Origin: Thiotrichaceae bacterium
GTDB lineage: Bacteria > Pseudomonadota > Gammaproteobacteria > Thiotrichales > Thiotrichaceae
Direction: 5' to 3'
Assembly (NCBI GenBank): GCA_027024625.1
Contig: JALVRY010000221.1
Coordinates: 1 to 6,035, forward strand
Length of the DNA: 6,035 nt
Each line of letters starts with the position of its first letter. The stretch's first letter is position 1. Below the pieces are notes generated by a model. It made no database searches, had not been told where the DNA came from, and was given only the letters and a program-made list of their open reading frames with translations. Shown here in pieces: positions 6,009 to 6,035 of this stretch. A program made the position numbers and the translations under genes.

Positions 6009-6035
6009 GGAAAAATTTTCTAGATTTTGTTTAAA

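Overview
The window comes from an AT-rich bacterial chromosome, most likely a gammaproteobacterium. The best evidence is a RumA/RlmD-type 23S rRNA methyltransferase with the full Fe-S cysteine set. The other genes (RNase II family nuclease, six-helix K+ channel, MscS channel) are compatible with this but do not narrow it to a genus. I see no phage, plasmid, defence or CRISPR genes. All four complete genes look intact and ordinary in their core motifs.

Layout, left to right. Positions 2-184 hold the C-terminal end of a plus-strand gene whose only recognisable feature is an FG-GAP/VCBS-like acidic loop. A perfect 8-bp-stem hairpin (205-234) separates it from a converging minus-strand gene for a voltage-gated-type K+ channel (268-1248) with a cysteine/histidine tail. 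Next come two more minus-strand genes: an RNase II family exoribonuclease (1379-3196) and rlmD (3457-4776). A divergent 101-bp spacer follows, then a plus-strand MscS-family mechanosensitive channel (4878-6008).

The most interesting structure is not a gene. Between rlmD and the RNase II gene lies a 168-bp non-coding segment (3232-3399) that is an imperfect palindrome over its whole length. It has 21-bp perfect terminal inverted repeats, further paired blocks centred exactly on the same point (between 3315 and 3316), and a central hairpin closed by a C(UACG)G loop on the plus strand. CTAG at both ends fits a 4-bp target duplication. This is best read as a MITE-like, non-autonomous transposon relic. 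Its inner edge is only 35 bp from the RNase II start codon, so it probably affects how that gene is transcribed.

Functionally there are two themes. RlmD (23S rRNA m5U) and the RNase II homologue both act in RNA metabolism, share a strand and could be co-transcribed through the element. The K+ channel and the MscS channel are both inner-membrane ion conduits of the kind used in ion and osmotic balance, but they are not adjacent and nothing in the sequence links them.
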